DNA of 6,841 bases from Clostridiales bacterium. Its GTDB lineage: Bacteria; Bacillota; Clostridia; Oscillospirales; Oscillospiraceae. Below are positions 5,394 to 6,841 of the stretch, piece after piece; position 1 is the first letter of the stretch; the number at the start of each line of letters is the position of its first letter. The notes below the pieces were generated by a model, which was not told where the DNA came from, did not search any database, and saw nothing but the letters and a program-made list of their open reading frames with translations. A program made the translations under genes and the position numbers. The stretch lies in contig JAJQFX010000275.1 in the NCBI GenBank assembly GCA_021200895.1, positions 1-6,841 on the forward strand, written 5' to 3'.

Positions 5394-6566
5394 TTACAGC
5401 CGGGCCACGCCGGTCTGCCGGGCAGCTTCCGCCACGGCGGAGGCCACGGCGGGCCGCACCCGCTTGTCAAAGGCGTAGGGCAGGATGTACTCCGGGTTCA
5501 GCTCCTCCTCTGACACCAGGGAGGCCAGGGCGTTGGCGGCGGCGATTTTCATGGTGTCGTTGATGTCGCTGGCCCGCACGTCAAACGCACCCCGGAAGAT
5601 GCCGGGGAAGGCCAGCACGTTGTTGATTTGATTGGGGAAGTCGCTACGGCCGGTACCCACCACGGCGGCCCCTGCCTCCTTGGCTAGGTCGGGCATGATT
5701 TCCGGCGTGGGGTTGGCCATGGGGAAGAGGATGGCGTTGGGGGCCATACGGCTCACCATCTCCGGCGTCACCATCCCCGGCGCGGAGACCCCGATGAACA
5801 CGTCTGCCCCCTCCAGCACCTCGGCCAGGCTGCCGCTGCGTTTGGAGCGGTTGGTGATGGCGGCGATTTCCGCCTTGGCGGCGTTCAGGCCCTCCCGGCC
5901 CTCGTAAATCGCGCCCTTCCGGTCGCACATAATGACATCGCTGAGGCCACGGGCGATCAGCAGCTTGATGATGGCGATGCCCGCCGCACCGGCTCCGCAG
6001 GTGACGACACGGATGTCCTCCATCCGCTTGCCCACCAGCTTCAGGGCGTTGGTCAGGGCCGCCAGCACCACCACGGCGGTGCCGTGCTGGTCGTCATGGA
6101 ACACGGGGATGGAGCAGCGCTCCTTCAGCTTCCGCTCGATTTCAAAGCAGCGGGGGGCGGAGATGTCCTCCAGGTTGATGCCGCCGAAGGAACCCTCCAG
6201 CATGGCCACCGTGTCCACAATGGTGTCCACGTCCTTGCTCTTGACGCACAGGGGGACGGCGTCCACCCCGCCGAAGGCTTTGAAGAGGACGCATTTGCCC
6301 TCCATCACTGGCATACCGGCCTCCGGGCCGATGTCCCCCAGGCCCAGCACGGCGCTGCCGTCCGTCACCACCGCCACGGTGTTCCAGCGGCCCGTCAGGT
6401 CGTAGCTCTTGGCGGGGTCTTTCTGAATCTCCAGGCAGGGCTGGGCCACGCCGGGGGTGTAGGCCAGGGACAGGGCCTCCTTGTCCTTGACCTCCATCTT
6501 GGGTACGGTCTCCAGTTTGCCGTGCCATTCGTAATGCTTTTTCAGGGATTCCTCTGCGTAGTTCAT
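5394..6566 (-). CDS. NAD(P)-dependent malic enzyme (malate dehydrogenase, decarboxylating)
   Basis: Converts L-malate to pyruvate and CO2 with reduction of NAD(P)+, linking C4 acids to pyruvate in the cytoplasm. The length of 390 residues is normal for the short bacterial form without a phosphotransacetylase domain. Catalytic Y36 (SLAYTPGVA) and K91 (MEGKCVLFKAFGG) are present. Divalent-metal ligands are E133 and D134 (NLEDI) and D159 (FHDDQHGTA). The nucleotide-binding fold has GAGAAG at 191-196 and D215 at the end of the second strand. The conserved blocks ANPTPEI (285-290) and GRSDFPNQINN (306-316) are intact. Cofactor preference is not certain from sequence. GGAG (6578-6581) lies 11 nt before the ATG. 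A strong sigma-A promoter is 40 bp upstream. The enzyme heads a probable operon with the response regulator. Confidence 0.97.
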   Translation of the reverse strand: MNYAEESLKKHYEWHGKLETVPKMEVKDKEALSLAYTPGVAQPCLEIQKDPAKSYDLTGRWNTVAVVTDGSAVLGLGDIGPEAGMPVMEGKCVLFKAFGGVDAVPLCVKSKDVDTIVDTVAMLEGSFGGINLEDISAPRCFEIERKLKERCSIPVFHDDQHGTAVVVLAALTNALKLVGKRMEDIRVVTCGAGAAGIAIIKLLIARGLSDVIMCDRKGAIYEGREGLNAAKAEIAAITNRSKRSGSLAEVLEGADVFIGVSAPGMVTPEMVSRMAPNAILFPMANPTPEIMPDLAKEAGAAVVGTGRSDFPNQINNVLAFPGIFRGAFDVRASDINDTMKIAAANALASLVSEEELNPEYILPYAFDKRVRPAVASAVAEAARQTGVARL

Positions 6567-6605
6567 GGTGTATCCGACTCCTTCATGTAGTTTTCCAACA
6601 AGGTC

Positions 6606-6634
6606 ATTATACTCCGCCCCTGTCCGTTTGACAA
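6606..6634 (-). promoter_or_regulatory. Sigma-A promoter of the malic enzyme operon
   Basis: Minus strand: -35 TTGTCA (6629-6634), 17-bp spacer, perfect -10 TATAAT (6606-6611). Transcription should start near 6599, giving a leader of about 33 nt that contains the ribosome site. Confidence 0.88.
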
Positions 6635-6685
6635 GCGGGGGATTCCTCAGAACACGGAAATCAAGTTGCCAGTCAATGTACCAAA

Positions 6686-6733
6686 GAGACCCCTCAGTCT
6701 GGCCTTGCGGCCAGCCAGCTCCCCTTTCAGGGC
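6686..6733. repeat. Probable copy of a dispersed palindromic intergenic repeat
   Basis: The stretch GACCCCTCAGTC, then a hairpin CTGGCC TTGC GGCCAG (6699-6714), then CCAGCTCCCCTTTCAGGG resembles the CTCAGTC...CAGCTCCC intergenic repeats I associate with Oscillospirales genomes. Family membership is from memory of the pattern. The hairpin itself is directly visible. The copy appears partial, since the usual closing GGGGAGC is replaced by GGCAATG. Confidence 0.5.
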
Positions 6734-6782
6734 AATGTCATCAACTTAAAGATGCAATCTATCCTGGGTTGAGGAGAATAAA

Positions 6783-6841
6783 GTGACCGTACAGTCAGAT
6801 GTTATCCACCGTTGGACTATAAAATTGCACGTTCCGCCCGC
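6783..6841 (+). CDS. Possible 5' end of a rightward gene, cut by the window edge
   Basis: GAGGAG (6771-6776) is followed 6 nt later by a GTG, and the frame stays open to the window end (MTVQSDVIHRWTIKLHVPP). Only 19 codons are visible, no promoter is clear upstream, and an open stretch this short is expected by chance. It would be the only plus-strand gene here. Confidence 0.2.
   Translation, partial: MTVQSDVIHRWTIKLHVPP

Overview
The window looks like chromosome of a GC-rich Clostridia member (Bacillota), probably Oscillospirales close to Flavonifractor, Lawsonibacter or Oscillibacter. The basis is GC-rich coding sequence with strong AGGAGG-type ribosome sites and TTGACA/TATAAT promoters, a one-zinc-finger ECF anti-sigma factor of clostridial type, a short bacterial malic enzyme, and an intergenic repeat of a style I associate with this group. 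The taxon is an inference, not a database result. Every supported gene lies on the minus strand, so transcription runs from high to low coordinates; the only possible exception is a very uncertain start at the right edge.

Reading in the direction of transcription: (1) 6606-4094, a probable operon with a clear sigma-A promoter. It holds NAD(P)-dependent malic enzyme, an OmpR/PhoB-type response regulator with no histidine kinase next to it, a 54-residue membrane protein and a 97-residue protein of unknown function, and ends in a 12-bp terminator hairpin. (2) 4090-3302, an AT-rich stretch with its own promoter and an unrecognised 127-residue single-pass membrane protein with an acidic tail; its base composition differs from everything around it. 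(3) 3301-2399, an RNase Z-like metallo-beta-lactamase-fold hydrolase with an exact in-frame 45-bp tandem duplication, followed by a strong terminator. (4) 2364-1079, an ECF sigma factor and its membrane-bound zinc-finger anti-sigma factor, overlapping by ATGA, behind an ECF-type promoter that suggests autoregulation. (5) 966-679, a tRNA-Leu(UAA) and initiator tRNA-fMet(CAU) pair with its own promoter and terminator. (6) 549-49, a 140-residue protein of unknown function with a well-formed promoter.

Most of the window is core housekeeping or regulation: malate oxidation, translation initiation, envelope-stress-type signalling. I see no CRISPR array, transposase, phage gene or toxin-antitoxin pair, and no clear new multi-gene system. 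The points most worth a second look are the tandem duplication in the hydrolase, the AT-rich segment with its orphan membrane protein, the kinase-less response regulator with two small partner genes, and the self-regulating sigma/anti-sigma pair.
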